In this document: piece after piece, positions 17,075 through 25,179 of the stretch
Numbering within the stretch: position 1 is the first letter of the stretch
How the letters are laid out: each line of letters begins with the position of its first letter
Source: Agromyces atrinae
Lineage (GTDB): Bacteria; Actinomycetota; Actinomycetes; Actinomycetales; Microbacteriaceae
Length of the DNA: 64,000 bases
Reading direction: 5' to 3'
Assembly (NCBI RefSeq): GCF_013407835.1
Contig: NZ_JACCBI010000001.1
Span: 434,001-498,000 of the forward strand
Program-made: the position numbers and the translations under genes
The notes under the pieces: generated by a model
Database searches by the model: none
Seen by the model: only the letters and a program-made list of their open reading frames with translations
What the model was told of the DNA's origin: nothing

Positions 17075-17946
17075 CGCGCGAGCACCCACACGATGAGGAG
17101 GAGGGTGACGAGGAATCCCGAGATGTAGTTGAGCGCGAGGAAGTGCCGCCAGGCCCGGTTGGAGAGCCCCGACTCGGCATCGGAGACCGAGCGGTACGGC
17201 CAGACGACGACGATGTAGGGGAGGGCGAGGATCGCGCCGAGCGGGCCGGGCCACTCGGTCGCGAGCATGCCGAGACCCGCGAGCGCCCACAGCACGATCG
17301 CGATGCGCACCGTGGCGCGAGCGCCGAACACGGTCGCGATCGAGGCGATGTCGGCCTCGCGATCGGGGATGACGTCCTGCACGGCGCCGAACGCGTGGCT
17401 CGCGAGACCCCAGAAGAAGAACGCGACGACGATCGCGACGAGAGGGAGCGTGAACTCCGCGCCCGCGACGGTGAGCCCGTAGAGCGCGGGCGTCACGAAG
17501 TGGGTGCTCGAGGTGATCGAGTCGAGCACCGGGCGCTCCTTGAAGCGGAGCGGCGGCATCGAGTACGCGACGACGGCGAAGAGGCTCACGGCGAGTACGA
17601 CCCAGGATGCCGGGTGCCCCGTGCCACCGAGCACGAGCATCGCGACGACGAGGGGGGTTGCGGTGACGATTCCGGCGATGACGGTGATGCGGTGGTACCG
17701 CGGAGCGAGGAGCGCGCCCTCAGCCCCGCCCTTCCGCGGGTTCCGGAGGTCGGACTCGTAGTCGAAGACGTCGTTGATGCCGTACATGAGGAGGTTGTAC
17801 GGGATGAGGAAGAAGAGCGTGCCGACGACGAGCAGCGCATCGATGCGGCCCGTCGTGAGGATGTAGGCGGCGGCGAACGGGTACGCGGTGTTGATCCAGC
17901 TGAGCGGCCGGGACGCGATCAGTACATGGCGGAAGGTGTCAGTCAC
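17071..17946 (-). CDS. crtEb: Lycopene elongase (UbiA-family prenyltransferase)
   Basis: A 291-residue membrane prenyltransferase with about eight hydrophobic segments. The first aspartate-rich motif is NDVFDYESD near residue 58 and the second is DVIPDREAD near 191; both bind magnesium and diphosphate. CrtEb (also LbtBC or LyeJ) adds C5 units from dimethylallyl diphosphate to each end of lycopene, giving C50 flavuxanthin-type carotenoids. Position at the end of a crtE-B-I-Ye-Yf operon makes this role rather than a quinone prenyltransferase likely. It overlaps crtYf by 8 bases. Confidence 0.9.
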   Translation of the reverse strand: MTDTFRHVLIASRPLSWINTAYPFAAAYILTTGRIDALLVVGTLFFLIPYNLLMYGINDVFDYESDLRNPRKGGAEGALLAPRYHRITVIAGIVTATPLVVAMLVLGGTGHPASWVVLAVSLFAVVAYSMPPLRFKERPVLDSITSSTHFVTPALYGLTVAGAEFTLPLVAIVVAFFFWGLASHAFGAVQDVIPDREADIASIATVFGARATVRIAIVLWALAGLGMLATEWPGPLGAILALPYIVVVWPYRSVSDAESGLSNRAWRHFLALNYISGFLVTLLLIVWVLAR

Positions 17947-18250
17947 GGGTCGGCCTCTCGAGCAGCGTCCACAGGGCGGGCAGGAGCAGCACTCCGGCGA
18001 GGGGGTAGAGGAAGTCCTCGATCGGGGCGAGGCCGACGCTGAGACCGCTGCGGTGCGCGCTCGAGTACTCGAAGAGACCGGCCGCGATCATGATGTTGTC
18101 GAAGACGGCGGTGAGGACGACGAGCACGGCGAAGGCGACCCCCGCGGCGGCGAGCCGACGGCCGCGCGCCTGCGGGCGACGGAGGAGGGCGATGAGGAGC
18201 ACGACGAGGGCGACGGCGAGGAACGGCAGGCTCACGAGGGCATACGTCAT
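17939..18250 (-). CDS. crtYf: C50 carotenoid cyclase subunit CrtYf
   Basis: A 103-residue protein with three hydrophobic helices. APIEDFLYP near residues 75-83 is the conserved cyclase motif shared with lycopene cyclase domains. CrtYe and CrtYf form a heterodimer that cyclises the ends of the C50 chain, to epsilon rings for decaprenoxanthin or to gamma/beta rings in related products. Ring type cannot be judged reliably from the sequence. The gene overlaps crtYe by 4 bases and crtEb by 8, so subunit ratios are probably set by coupled translation. Confidence 0.88.
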   Translation of the reverse strand: MTYALVSLPFLAVALVVLLIALLRRPQARGRRLAAAGVAFAVLVVLTAVFDNIMIAAGLFEYSSAHRSGLSVGLAPIEDFLYPLAGVLLLPALWTLLERPTRD

Positions 18251-18585
18251 GCGGCATCCGCCTTCGCGACGCGCCGATCGAGGATGACGCGTACGCCGTT
18301 AGCGAGGATGAGCGTCAGATAGCAGAGGAAGGTCAGGAACACGATCTCTTCGAGCGGAAGCTCGGGCGCGACGAGGACTCCCGTCATGAACGACGTCTCA
18401 CCCCGGTAGAACACGCCCGTCGCGATGCCCGTGAGATCCCACGCCACGAAGAATGCGACTCCGACCGCGATGACGATCGCCGCGCGTGCCGGTGAGGCGC
18501 GGAAGACGAGGCGATAGCGGTAGTCGATGAGGCCCATCGAGGCGATGGAGACGAGGAGGCACCCCAGATAGACGAAGCCGATCAT
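18247..18585 (-). CDS. crtYe: C50 carotenoid cyclase subunit CrtYe
   Basis: A 112-residue membrane protein with three helices. APELPLEEIVFLTFLCY matches the PxE(E)xxF cyclase motif. It is the heterodimer partner of CrtYf in C50 ring formation. The ATG at 18585 overlaps the crtI stop (ATGA). The frame is open far upstream but that part is the antisense-like shadow of crtI and has no family match. Length and position between crtI and crtYf agree with crt clusters known from Micrococcus and Corynebacterium. Confidence 0.88.
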   Translation of the reverse strand: MIGFVYLGCLLVSIASMGLIDYRYRLVFRASPARAAIVIAVGVAFFVAWDLTGIATGVFYRGETSFMTGVLVAPELPLEEIVFLTFLCYLTLILANGVRVILDRRVAKADAA

Positions 18586-20156
18586 GCCTCCGACCGTACC
18601 GGCTCGGGCAGCGGACTCGTGCTGCGGTCGCCCCGGATGCCCTTCGCGAGGATCTCGGCGCTGATGAGACACATCGGCAGCCCGATGCCGGGGATCGTCG
18701 TGCCGCCGGCGTAGTGGAGGCCCTCGATGACCTTCGACGAATTGCGACCGCGGAAGAACGCGCTCTGGCGGAGCGTGTGCGCCGGACCGAGTGCTCCGCC
18801 TCGCCACGAGTTGAGGTCGGACTCGAAGTCGGCCGGGCCCACGGTACGCCGGGTGACGATCCGGTCGGCGAGATCGGGGTCGCCCGCGACATCCGCGAGC
18901 CGGGCGATGGCGCGATCGACGATGCTCTCGACCTCCGTCGAACCCGCGCCGTCGATGCCGCCCGAACCGATGCCGGTGTCGGCGGGCACGGGGATGAGGA
19001 GGAAGAGGTTCGTGTCGCCTGCGGGCGCGACCGAGTCGTCGGTCGCGCTCGGCATGCAGGCGTAGAACGAGGTCGGCTCCGGAACCGTGGGGTCGTCGCC
19101 GAAGAGCTTCTCGAAGTCGCCGCGCCAGTCGGCGGTGAAGAAGAGCGAGTGGTGGAGGAGCCCCGCGACCTCGCCGCGGACTCCGAGCATCGCGAGCACG
19201 GCTCCCGGCCCCGGGTCGCGCTTCTGCCACCACGATTCGGGGTAGGTCTGCCGGTCCGCCGGCACGAGCTCGGTCTCGGTGTGGTGCAGGTCGGCGGCCG
19301 ACACCACGCGGGTCGCGTCGATGCGGTGGGCGACTCCGTCCTGCACGTAGTCGACGCCGGCGGCACGCGTGCGCCGACTCGTGCGTTCGGTGCGGATGCG
19401 CGTGACGCGCGCCCCGGTCTCGATGCGAACGCCCTGGGCGCGCGCGATGCGCTCGATGGCCGCGATGATCGTCGTGAACCCGCCGCGCGGGTAGAGCACC
19501 CCCTGCTCGAGGTCGAGGTGGCTCATGAGGTGGTAGAGCGCCGGCGCCTTGTACGGCGACGTGCCGAGGAAGACCGCCGGGTAGCCGAGCACCTGGCGGA
19601 GGCGCCGGTCGCTCACGTAGTCGCCCGCGAACGCGTCGAGCGAGTTCGTCAGGAGTCGGGTGAGCTTCGGCAGCCGGGGGAGCAGGGAGGCGTCGAGGAA
19701 TGCCGACGGCGCCGAGAAGTCGGAATAGAGGAAGCGCTCGAGCGCGAGCGAGTACGCCTCCTCCGACGAGTCGAGGTAACGCTCGAGGGCCGCACCCGCT
19801 CCCGCCTCCTGCGCCTCGAAGAGCGCGACGTTCGACTCGCGGTCGGCGCGGATGTCGAGGGCGTCGTCGTAGCCGTCGGAGTAGACCCGGTAGCCGGGGT
19901 CGAGCTCGACGAGGTCGAGCTCCTCGGCGGCGCTCGAACCGAACAGTCGGAAGAAGTGATCGAAGACCTCGGGCATGAGGTACCACGACGGCCCCGTGTC
20001 GAATCGGAATCCCTCGGACTCCCACGAGCCCGCGCGGCCTCCGACGACGTCGGAGGCTTCGAGCACGACGACGTCGGCTCCATCGCGCGCGAGCAGGGCG
20101 GCGCTCGCGAGACCCGCGATCCCCGCTCCGATGATGACGATACGGTCGCGGGTCAC
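18582..20156 (-). CDS. crtI: Phytoene desaturase
   Basis: Converts phytoene to lycopene in four dehydrogenation steps with FAD. The 524-residue protein begins with an FAD dinucleotide-binding fold, IVIIGAGIAGLASAALLARDGADV, and ends with GLHYAGGTTIPGIGLPMCL, the CrtI C-terminal signature. FDTGPSWYLMPEVFDHFF is also typical. The GTG at 20156 (VTRDRIVIIG) is the start because it overlaps the crtB stop in GTGA and gives the normal N-terminus. It is the third gene of the carotenoid operon. Confidence 0.94.
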   Translation of the reverse strand: MTRDRIVIIGAGIAGLASAALLARDGADVVVLEASDVVGGRAGSWESEGFRFDTGPSWYLMPEVFDHFFRLFGSSAAEELDLVELDPGYRVYSDGYDDALDIRADRESNVALFEAQEAGAGAALERYLDSSEEAYSLALERFLYSDFSAPSAFLDASLLPRLPKLTRLLTNSLDAFAGDYVSDRRLRQVLGYPAVFLGTSPYKAPALYHLMSHLDLEQGVLYPRGGFTTIIAAIERIARAQGVRIETGARVTRIRTERTSRRTRAAGVDYVQDGVAHRIDATRVVSAADLHHTETELVPADRQTYPESWWQKRDPGPGAVLAMLGVRGEVAGLLHHSLFFTADWRGDFEKLFGDDPTVPEPTSFYACMPSATDDSVAPAGDTNLFLLIPVPADTGIGSGGIDGAGSTEVESIVDRAIARLADVAGDPDLADRIVTRRTVGPADFESDLNSWRGGALGPAHTLRQSAFFRGRNSSKVIEGLHYAGGTTIPGIGLPMCLISAEILAKGIRGDRSTSPLPEPVRSEA

Positions 20157-21034
20157 GGGCGTCCTCCCAGTGCCGAACGGGCGGCGATGATGAGTTTCTC
20201 GGAATCGGGCACGCGCACGCGGCGCGTCAGGAGTTCGGCGGCCGGGGTCTTCCGGAGCTTGGTCGACAGCCGACGGAAGAGGCCGTGGGCCGCGGTGACC
20301 GCGGGTCGCGCCGAGCGCGGCAGCAGGGGAAGCGAGTCGGCGGCGATGCGGAGGTCGGCGTCGATGTCGTCGAGGATCGCGTGCTTCTCGACATCCGTCA
20401 TGCGGGTCGGATCGAGCCACGGGAAGTAGTTGCGGCCGAGCGTGCGGTAGTCGACGGCCGCGTCGCGGAGGAAGTTGACCTTCTGGAACGCGGCGCCGAG
20501 GTGGATGGCGCCCTCATCGAGTGCGGCACGTCGAGCAGGCTCGATCGTCTCGCCCGCGAAGAACGCCCGCAAGCACATGAGTCCGACCACTTCTGCGGAC
20601 CCGTGGATGTACGGGCCGATCTCCTCGGCCGTGAACGGACTGTCGTCGAGGTCACGGCGCATCGAGGCGAAGAACGGGCGGGTGAGGCTCGGTTCGATCC
20701 CGCACTCGCGCGCGGTCACGGCGAAGGCGTGCACGACGATGTTCGCGCTGTAGCCGCGACGCATCGCCGTCTCGGTCTCCCGCTCGAGCTCGTCTAGGAT
20801 GTCGAGCAGCTCGTCGGCCGCGAGGCCCGCCTCGGCCGCCGCCCCGTCGACGATCTCGTCGGCGATCCGCACGAGGGCGTAGATGTCTCGGATGCGCCGC
20901 CGGATGCCCGGTTCGAGCATGCGTGCTGCGGCGCCGAACGACGTCGAGTAGCGGCGAATGACGGTGCCCGAGGCATCGGAGGCGGTGCTGGTGTAGAGCC
21001 CGAGCGTCGTGTTCGTGCGGCGACGGTCGCTCAT
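20153..21034 (-). CDS. crtB: Phytoene synthase
   Basis: Condenses two geranylgeranyl diphosphates head to head to phytoene. The 293-residue all-helical protein has two aspartate-rich sites: DEIVDG (with upstream YALVRIADEIVD) near residue 55 and the squalene/phytoene synthase signature from about 175 to 200, including AFQKVNFLRDAAVDY. YSTSFGAAARML at the N-terminus is the substrate-binding region. The ATG at 21034 overlaps crtE by 4 bases and the stop overlaps the crtI GTG. Confidence 0.93.
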   Translation of the reverse strand: MSDRRRTNTTLGLYTSTASDASGTVIRRYSTSFGAAARMLEPGIRRRIRDIYALVRIADEIVDGAAAEAGLAADELLDILDELERETETAMRRGYSANIVVHAFAVTARECGIEPSLTRPFFASMRRDLDDSPFTAEEIGPYIHGSAEVVGLMCLRAFFAGETIEPARRAALDEGAIHLGAAFQKVNFLRDAAVDYRTLGRNYFPWLDPTRMTDVEKHAILDDIDADLRIAADSLPLLPRSARPAVTAAHGLFRRLSTKLRKTPAAELLTRRVRVPDSEKLIIAARSALGGRP

Positions 21035-22092
21035 CGGGTCCTCTCGACGGCGCTGCGCGCGAAATCGGTGAGTGCGGAGACGAGGTCTCGGGGGAGGTCG
21101 GAGGACTCGATCTCGAAGACCGCGAGGGTCACGTGCTCGCGCGCGAGTTCGACCGTCGCGCTGAGCGCACCGCTCTCGCGCAGAGCCGCCCGGATCTCGT
21201 CGGCGCCGGCCTCGTCGAGGCTCGCCGAACCGAGGAGCGGTTCGATCCGCGCCCAGGCGTCGGTCGTCGCGGCGAAAGCCATGAGCGCCGTGCGCTTGCC
21301 CTCGCGGAGGTCGGCGATCGTGCTCTTGCCGAGCTCGTTCTCCTCGCCGAAGACGCCGAGGATGTCGTCGGCGAGCTGGAACGCGACGCCGGCGAGGCGC
21401 CCGAACCGGCCGAGCGCCTCGATCTGGCGGGTGTCGGCTCCCGCGAGCACGGCGCCCGCCTGCAGGGGCGCCTCGACGGAGTAGACCGCGGTCTTCTGCT
21501 CGAGCGTCGACAGCACGCGGTCGATGACCGGCCGGTCGCCGAGGATCGCGTAGGCGACGTCGGCGAGCTCGCCGGCGGCCGACACGAACACCGACCGATC
21601 GAGGATGTCGAGGAGGGGGAGCCGGATGTCGGCACCGACGTCGAGCCGCGCGATCGTGCGGTGCGAGAGGCTGAGCGCGAGGTCGCCGGCGAGCACGGCG
21701 GCCGCCTCACCCCAGGCGTCGGAACCGGCCTCGTCGACGCCGAGGCGTCGACCGCGATCGGCGAAGGCGCCGGCGATGTTCGGCTGACCGCGGCGCCGGG
21801 TGTCGTGGTCGATGACGTCGTCGTGGATGACGAAGGCGGTGTGCAGCAGCTCGAAGGCGACGGCCACCTGGTCGACGGCTCCGGTGTTGCGGCCGCCGAG
21901 TGCGAAGTAGGCGAGCCTGACGAGCGTCGGCCGGATGCGCTTGCCTCCGGAGCTCGCCTGCTCGAGCGTCTCCCAGAGCGCCGTGTAGTGCTCGCCGTAG
22001 GCGGTCGCGCGCACGCGCTCGACGGCGAAGAGGGCACGCAACTGGGCGTCGATCTCGTCAATGTGGGCGGTGCGGTCGATGGTGTCAGTCAC
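21031..22092 (-). CDS. crtE: Geranylgeranyl diphosphate synthase
   Basis: Makes C20 geranylgeranyl diphosphate, the entry substrate of carotenoid synthesis. The 353-residue isoprenyl synthase has GGKRIRPTLVRL, the first aspartate-rich motif HDDVIDHDTRRRG and the second FQLADDILGVFGE. The start is the GTG at 22092 (VTDTIDRTAHIDEID), lying within the last codons of idi (8-base overlap); longer open frame upstream is an idi shadow. A second isoprenyl synthase at 42336 is only loosely similar. Placement between idi and crtB fixes its role in pigment synthesis. Confidence 0.93.
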   Translation of the reverse strand: MTDTIDRTAHIDEIDAQLRALFAVERVRATAYGEHYTALWETLEQASSGGKRIRPTLVRLAYFALGGRNTGAVDQVAVAFELLHTAFVIHDDVIDHDTRRRGQPNIAGAFADRGRRLGVDEAGSDAWGEAAAVLAGDLALSLSHRTIARLDVGADIRLPLLDILDRSVFVSAAGELADVAYAILGDRPVIDRVLSTLEQKTAVYSVEAPLQAGAVLAGADTRQIEALGRFGRLAGVAFQLADDILGVFGEENELGKSTIADLREGKRTALMAFAATTDAWARIEPLLGSASLDEAGADEIRAALRESGALSATVELAREHVTLAVFEIESSDLPRDLVSALTDFARSAVERTR

Positions 22093-22633
22093 GGTAGAGC
22101 TCCATCTCGCGGACCTGCAGCGCGAGCCACGGGCTGAAGGCGAAGGGAGTGTCGTGCACGGCCCGGGCGAGCGCCGCGGGTTGCACCCATGCCCACTCGG
22201 CGACCTCGCTCGGGTTGGGTTCGAGGTCGGCGGTCGTCGTCGCGATGTAGACGGGGCACACCTCGTTCTCGACGGTGCCGCTCGCATCGGTCGCCCGGTA
22301 GCGGAAGAGGGGGAGGCCGAGCTCGAGGGAGTCGAGGCCGATGCCGAGCTCGAACTCGGCACGGCGGCGGACCGCGGCGACGACGGGTTCGGCGGGCTTC
22401 GGATGACCGCAGAACGAGTTCGTCCACACGCCCGGCCAGGTGGCCTTCGCGAGCGCTCGACGCGTCACGAGGACTTCGCCGATCGGGTTGAGGACGTGGC
22501 ACGAGAAGGCGAGGTGGAGGGCGGTGTCGGGCCCGTGCGCCGCGCTCTTCGGAGCGGTGCCGATCGGGTTGCCCTCGGCGTCGAGGAGTACGACGTGATC
22601 GTCGGTCGTCCGGTCCATCTGCTCGATCGTCAT
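22085..22633 (-). CDS. idi: Isopentenyl-diphosphate delta-isomerase, type I
   Basis: Interconverts isopentenyl and dimethylallyl diphosphate. The 182-residue NUDIX-fold enzyme has TNSFCGHPKPAEP (active-site cysteine region) and ENEVCPVYIA (catalytic glutamate region). It is the first gene of the carotenoid operon and feeds both CrtE and the C5 additions by CrtEb. The ATG at 22633 has a GGAGGG ribosome site 7-8 bases away. Its promoter region carries a 15-base palindrome that also serves the divergent marR-type gene. Confidence 0.93.
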   Translation of the reverse strand: MTIEQMDRTTDDHVVLLDAEGNPIGTAPKSAAHGPDTALHLAFSCHVLNPIGEVLVTRRALAKATWPGVWTNSFCGHPKPAEPVVAAVRRRAEFELGIGLDSLELGLPLFRYRATDASGTVENEVCPVYIATTTADLEPNPSEVAEWAWVQPAALARAVHDTPFAFSPWLALQVREMELYRD

Positions 22634-22659
22634 CGACGACTCCCTCCGAACTGTTGCCG

Positions 22660-22688
22660 ATAATGCTAACCCGGTTAGCGATTCTCAC
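22660..22688 (-). promoter_or_regulatory. Candidate idi-crt operon promoter
   Basis: On the minus strand CATTAT (22665-22660) serves as -10 and GTGAGA (22688-22683) as a 4-of-6 match to TTGACA, with 17 bases between. The palindrome at 22665-22679 fills most of the spacer. Confidence 0.5.
22665..22679. promoter_or_regulatory. 15-base palindromic operator between idi and crtR
   Basis: GCTAACCCGGTTAGC is a perfect palindrome around a central C. It lies in the spacer of the idi promoter and over the -35 region of the divergent regulator. MarR-family dimers bind such palindromes, and Corynebacterium CrtR controls its crt operon from a similar divergent position. Confidence 0.62.
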
Positions 22689-22690
22689 GC

Positions 22691-22696
22691 TACCAT
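22691..22696 (+). promoter_or_regulatory. Leaderless -10 element of the crtR-like gene
   Basis: TACCAT ends exactly 6 bases before the GTG at 22703. The operator palindrome covers the region where a -35 contact would fall. Confidence 0.5.
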
Positions 22697-22702
22697 CGAG
22701 GT

Positions 22703-23230
22703 GTGAGTAACGGCGACGACGTTCGTTCCCTCCCTCGACGTTATTGGTACGGGGAGGGTTCTGGCGAGCCCGACGACATCTATCTCGTGCTGCAGGCCGT
22801 GCGGCGTTACCGCGACTCGGAGGACGGCATGCGCCGTCGCACGCGCGAGTCGATGGACATGAACGAGACCGACCTCTTCGCGCTCCGTGCCATCGTGAGT
22901 GCCGAACGCACGGGCAACCCGCTCTCGAGCGCCGAGCTCGCACGCCATCTTGAGATCAGTTCGGCCGCGACGACGAAGGTCGTCGCCCGACTCGTCGCCG
23001 CCGGGCACATCGCCCAGACCGAGCACCCGACCGACCGGCGTGCGCGGCTCCTGACGACCCTGCCGTTCGCGCACGAGCGCATGCGTTCGACCCTCGGCGG
23101 CATGCACGGCATGATGCGGGGCCTCGCCGAGGAGTTCGACCTCGACGAGCGTCGCACGATCGCCCGCTTCCTCGACGGAATGCGCGACATCCTCGACCAG
23201 CTACCCGAGACTCCGGACGACGACCGCTGA
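22703..23230 (+). CDS. crtR: MarR-family regulator of the carotenoid operon (CrtR-like)
   Basis: A 175-residue winged-helix protein. The MarR core includes LSSAELARHLEISSAATTKVVARL (helix-turn-helix) and HPTDRRARLL, the wing with the DxR pattern. It is divergent from idi-crtE. In Corynebacterium glutamicum a MarR-type protein, CrtR, represses the crt operon from this position and is released by geranylgeranyl diphosphate and related isoprenoid diphosphates. I infer the same role here from position, family and the shared palindrome; the ligand is not visible from sequence. No ribosome site precedes the GTG. Confidence 0.75.
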   Translation: MSNGDDVRSLPRRYWYGEGSGEPDDIYLVLQAVRRYRDSEDGMRRRTRESMDMNETDLFALRAIVSAERTGNPLSSAELARHLEISSAATTKVVARLVAAGHIAQTEHPTDRRARLLTTLPFAHERMRSTLGGMHGMMRGLAEEFDLDERRTIARFLDGMRDILDQLPETPDDDR

Positions 23231-23239
23231 TCGGCGCGC

Positions 23240-23245
23240 GATACT
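23240..23245 (+). promoter_or_regulatory. Leaderless -10-like element of the NUDIX gene
   Basis: GATACT ends 7 bases before the ATG at 23253. The intervening AGGAG could also serve as a very close ribosome site, so the leaderless reading is uncertain. Confidence 0.35.
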
Positions 23246-23252
23246 AGGAGTC

Positions 23253-23708
23253 ATGAGCGGTACGACGGGTGATGCCTGGGTCGAAGGACCGAGCGGTGAT
23301 CGCCACTGGGGGCGCTTCGGAGCGGCGGGCCTCCTCGTCGTGCACGAGCGTCTCGGTGTGCTCCTCCAGCACCGTGCGGAGTGGAGCCACTTCGGCGGTA
23401 CCTGGGGAATCCCCGGCGGCGCGCGGCACGAGGGGGAGTCGGCGGTCGACGGCGCCCTGCGCGAGGCGGGCGAGGAGGCCGGCGTTCCCCGCGACGGCGT
23501 CGAGGTCCGATTCGAGCGCGTCTTCGATCTCGGCTACTGGTCGTACACGACCGTCGTCGTCGATGTCGTGCGCGACTTCGAGCCGGGTGTGACCGATCCC
23601 GAGAGCATCGAGATCCGTTGGGTGGCCCTCGATGACGTCGCCGCCCTGCCGCTCCACCCCGGCTTCGCCGCTAGCTGGCCGGAGCTCGTCGACGCCCTCA
23701 GTTCGTGA
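23253..23708 (+). CDS. NUDIX hydrolase
   Basis: A 151-residue NUDIX protein. The NUDIX box runs from about residue 53 to 75 and fits GX5EX7REUXEEXGU: GGARHEGE, then REAGEEAGV. The preceding HFGGTWGIPGGA is characteristic of a subgroup often found in Actinobacteria. It hydrolyses a nucleoside diphosphate linked to another group, but the substrate is unknown. The gene follows the crtR-like gene by 22 bases and its end overlaps the convergent DUF1295 gene by 11 bases, so no terminator fits between them. Confidence 0.85.
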   Translation: MSGTTGDAWVEGPSGDRHWGRFGAAGLLVVHERLGVLLQHRAEWSHFGGTWGIPGGARHEGESAVDGALREAGEEAGVPRDGVEVRFERVFDLGYWSYTTVVVDVVRDFEPGVTDPESIEIRWVALDDVAALPLHPGFAASWPELVDALSS

Positions 23709-24522
23709 CCCGCACGGCGGCTGCCCTCGGCGGCAGCGGCACGATCGCCGACGTCGTTTTCTGGTACTCGGCGTACTCGGGGTAGCGCTCGCGGGAGATC
23801 TTCTCGGTCATCCAGGTCGAGCCGATGAAGAGCGCGGTCAGGAGCACGGCGCCGGCGACCGTCGGGTGCAGCCACGCTCCCGTGGCCGTCACGGCGAACA
23901 GGTAGAACGCCCACCACTGCGCCTGCTCGAAGAAGAAGTTCGGGTGCCGTGAGTAGCGGAACAACCCCGTCGTCAGGAAGCGCGGCTCGCTCGCTCCGCC
24001 GGTTGCGGCGCGCGCGGCCTTCGCCTGGTGGAAGCGCCACTGCTGCTCGTCGGCGATCGTCTCGCCCACGAGGAGAGCGAGGAAGAGCAGCGCCACGAGC
24101 ACGTCGGCGAGGCCGAGCGGCGACGGCGCAGCCTCCACGACGGTGAGTGCCGGGAGACAGATCAGGAGGATGAGGGCGTTCTGATACGCCGCGATGAAGA
24201 AGACGTTGAAGAGCGGGAACGCCCAGCGCGGCATCCGATCCCTCAGATATCCCCAGCGGTAGTCCTCCCCGCCGGGGGCGTAGCCGCCCTTCCGCGCGAA
24301 GTTGAACGTGAGCCGCGCCCCCCAGAGGGTGACGAGCACGGCCATGAGCACGAGCCGTGCATCGGCGAGCCCGGTCGACGCCGCGAAGATCCAGACGTAG
24401 GCGACGGGTGCGATCGACCAGATGCGGTCGACCCACGAGTGCTCGTGCGTGAGGACGGACAGGAGCCAGCACGCCGCTGCGATGCAGCCGCAGACGATGA
24501 GGCAGATCACGAGGGGACCCAT
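23698..24522 (-). CDS. DUF1295 membrane protein (steroid 5-alpha-reductase-like)
   Basis: A 274-residue integral membrane protein with about six to seven hydrophobic segments. The C-terminal half has LFRYSRHPNFFFEQAQWWAFYL, the motif shared by DUF1295 proteins, isoprenylcysteine methyltransferases and 3-oxo-5-alpha-steroid 4-dehydrogenases; the basic and aromatic residues form the NADPH or SAM site. ISRERYPEYAEYQKTTSAIVP closes the protein, as in the family. The substrate is unknown; a lipid or isoprenoid is likely. A TAACAT box 6 bases before the ATG suggests a leaderless message. Confidence 0.8.
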   Translation of the reverse strand: MGPLVICLIVCGCIAAACWLLSVLTHEHSWVDRIWSIAPVAYVWIFAASTGLADARLVLMAVLVTLWGARLTFNFARKGGYAPGGEDYRWGYLRDRMPRWAFPLFNVFFIAAYQNALILLICLPALTVVEAAPSPLGLADVLVALLFLALLVGETIADEQQWRFHQAKAARAATGGASEPRFLTTGLFRYSRHPNFFFEQAQWWAFYLFAVTATGAWLHPTVAGAVLLTALFIGSTWMTEKISRERYPEYAEYQKTTSAIVPLPPRAAAVRVTN

Positions 24523-24528
24523 GCCCGC

Positions 24529-24534
24529 ATGTTA
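24529..24534 (-). promoter_or_regulatory. Leaderless -10 element of the DUF1295 gene
   Basis: Minus-strand TAACAT ends exactly 6 bases before the ATG at 24522. It lies only 8 bases from the divergent TAGACT of the next gene. Confidence 0.5.
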
Positions 24535-24542
24535 GCGGTCGA

Positions 24543-24548
24543 TAGACT
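24543..24548 (+). promoter_or_regulatory. Leaderless -10 element of the CDP-alcohol phosphotransferase gene
   Basis: TAGACT ends exactly 6 bases before the GTG at 24555. Its -35 region would fall inside the divergent DUF1295 gene start. Confidence 0.5.
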
Positions 24549-24554
24549 TCCCGT

Positions 24555-25166
24555 GTGGCAGGGGGCGAGCGGGATCCGGGTTCACGCGTGTGGACGGTGC
24601 CGAACGTGCTCAGCATGCTGCGCATCGCCCTCGTGCCGGTGTTCCTCGCGTTCATCGTCGCGGGCGAGTATCTCGGCGCGCTCATCGTGCTCGTGACCGC
24701 GAGCCTGACCGACCTCGCCGACGGATACCTCGCCCGCCGTCTGAACCAGGTGACGCGCCTCGGCCAGCTGCTCGATCCCGCGGCCGACCGCCTCTACATC
24801 TTCGCGACGCTCATCGGGCTCGCGTGGCGCGAGTTCGTGCCGTGGTGGATCGTCGTCGTCATCGTGGGCCGTGACGTGCTCCTCGCCGTGCTCGGCGTCG
24901 TGCTCGCGAACCACGGATACGGGCCGCTCCCCGTCCACACCCTCGGCAAGGTCGCGACGTTCGCGCTCTTCTTCGGCCTCCCCGTGATCATGCTCGGAGC
25001 GGCGTTCCCCGAGCTCTCCGCCGTGAGCCTCCCGCTCGGCTGGGCGCTCACCCTGTGGGGCGCCTTCCTGTACTGGTGGGCCGGTGCGATCTACGCGCTC
25101 GAAACCTTCCGTGTGATCCGCTCCGATCGGCACTCGGTCGGCCTTCGATCCGATACGCTGGATTGA
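24555..25166 (+). CDS. CDP-alcohol phosphatidyltransferase (PgsA-like)
   Basis: A 203-residue membrane enzyme with about five hydrophobic helices. The catalytic motif starts at TDLADGYLARR and ends with GQLLDPAADR, fitting D-x2-D-G-x2-A-R-x8-G-x3-D-x3-D with all aspartates. Such enzymes transfer a phosphatidyl group from CDP-diacylglycerol to glycerol-phosphate, inositol-phosphate or phosphatidylglycerol. In Mycobacterium the gene in the matching place (pgsA2, ahead of garA and two merR genes) is of this family, but the acceptor is not defined. FHA gene follows 14 bases later. Confidence 0.82.
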   Translation: MAGGERDPGSRVWTVPNVLSMLRIALVPVFLAFIVAGEYLGALIVLVTASLTDLADGYLARRLNQVTRLGQLLDPAADRLYIFATLIGLAWREFVPWWIVVVIVGRDVLLAVLGVVLANHGYGPLPVHTLGKVATFALFFGLPVIMLGAAFPELSAVSLPLGWALTLWGAFLYWWAGAIYALETFRVIRSDRHSVGLRSDTLD

Positions 25167-25179
25167 TAGGAGGTCCACC

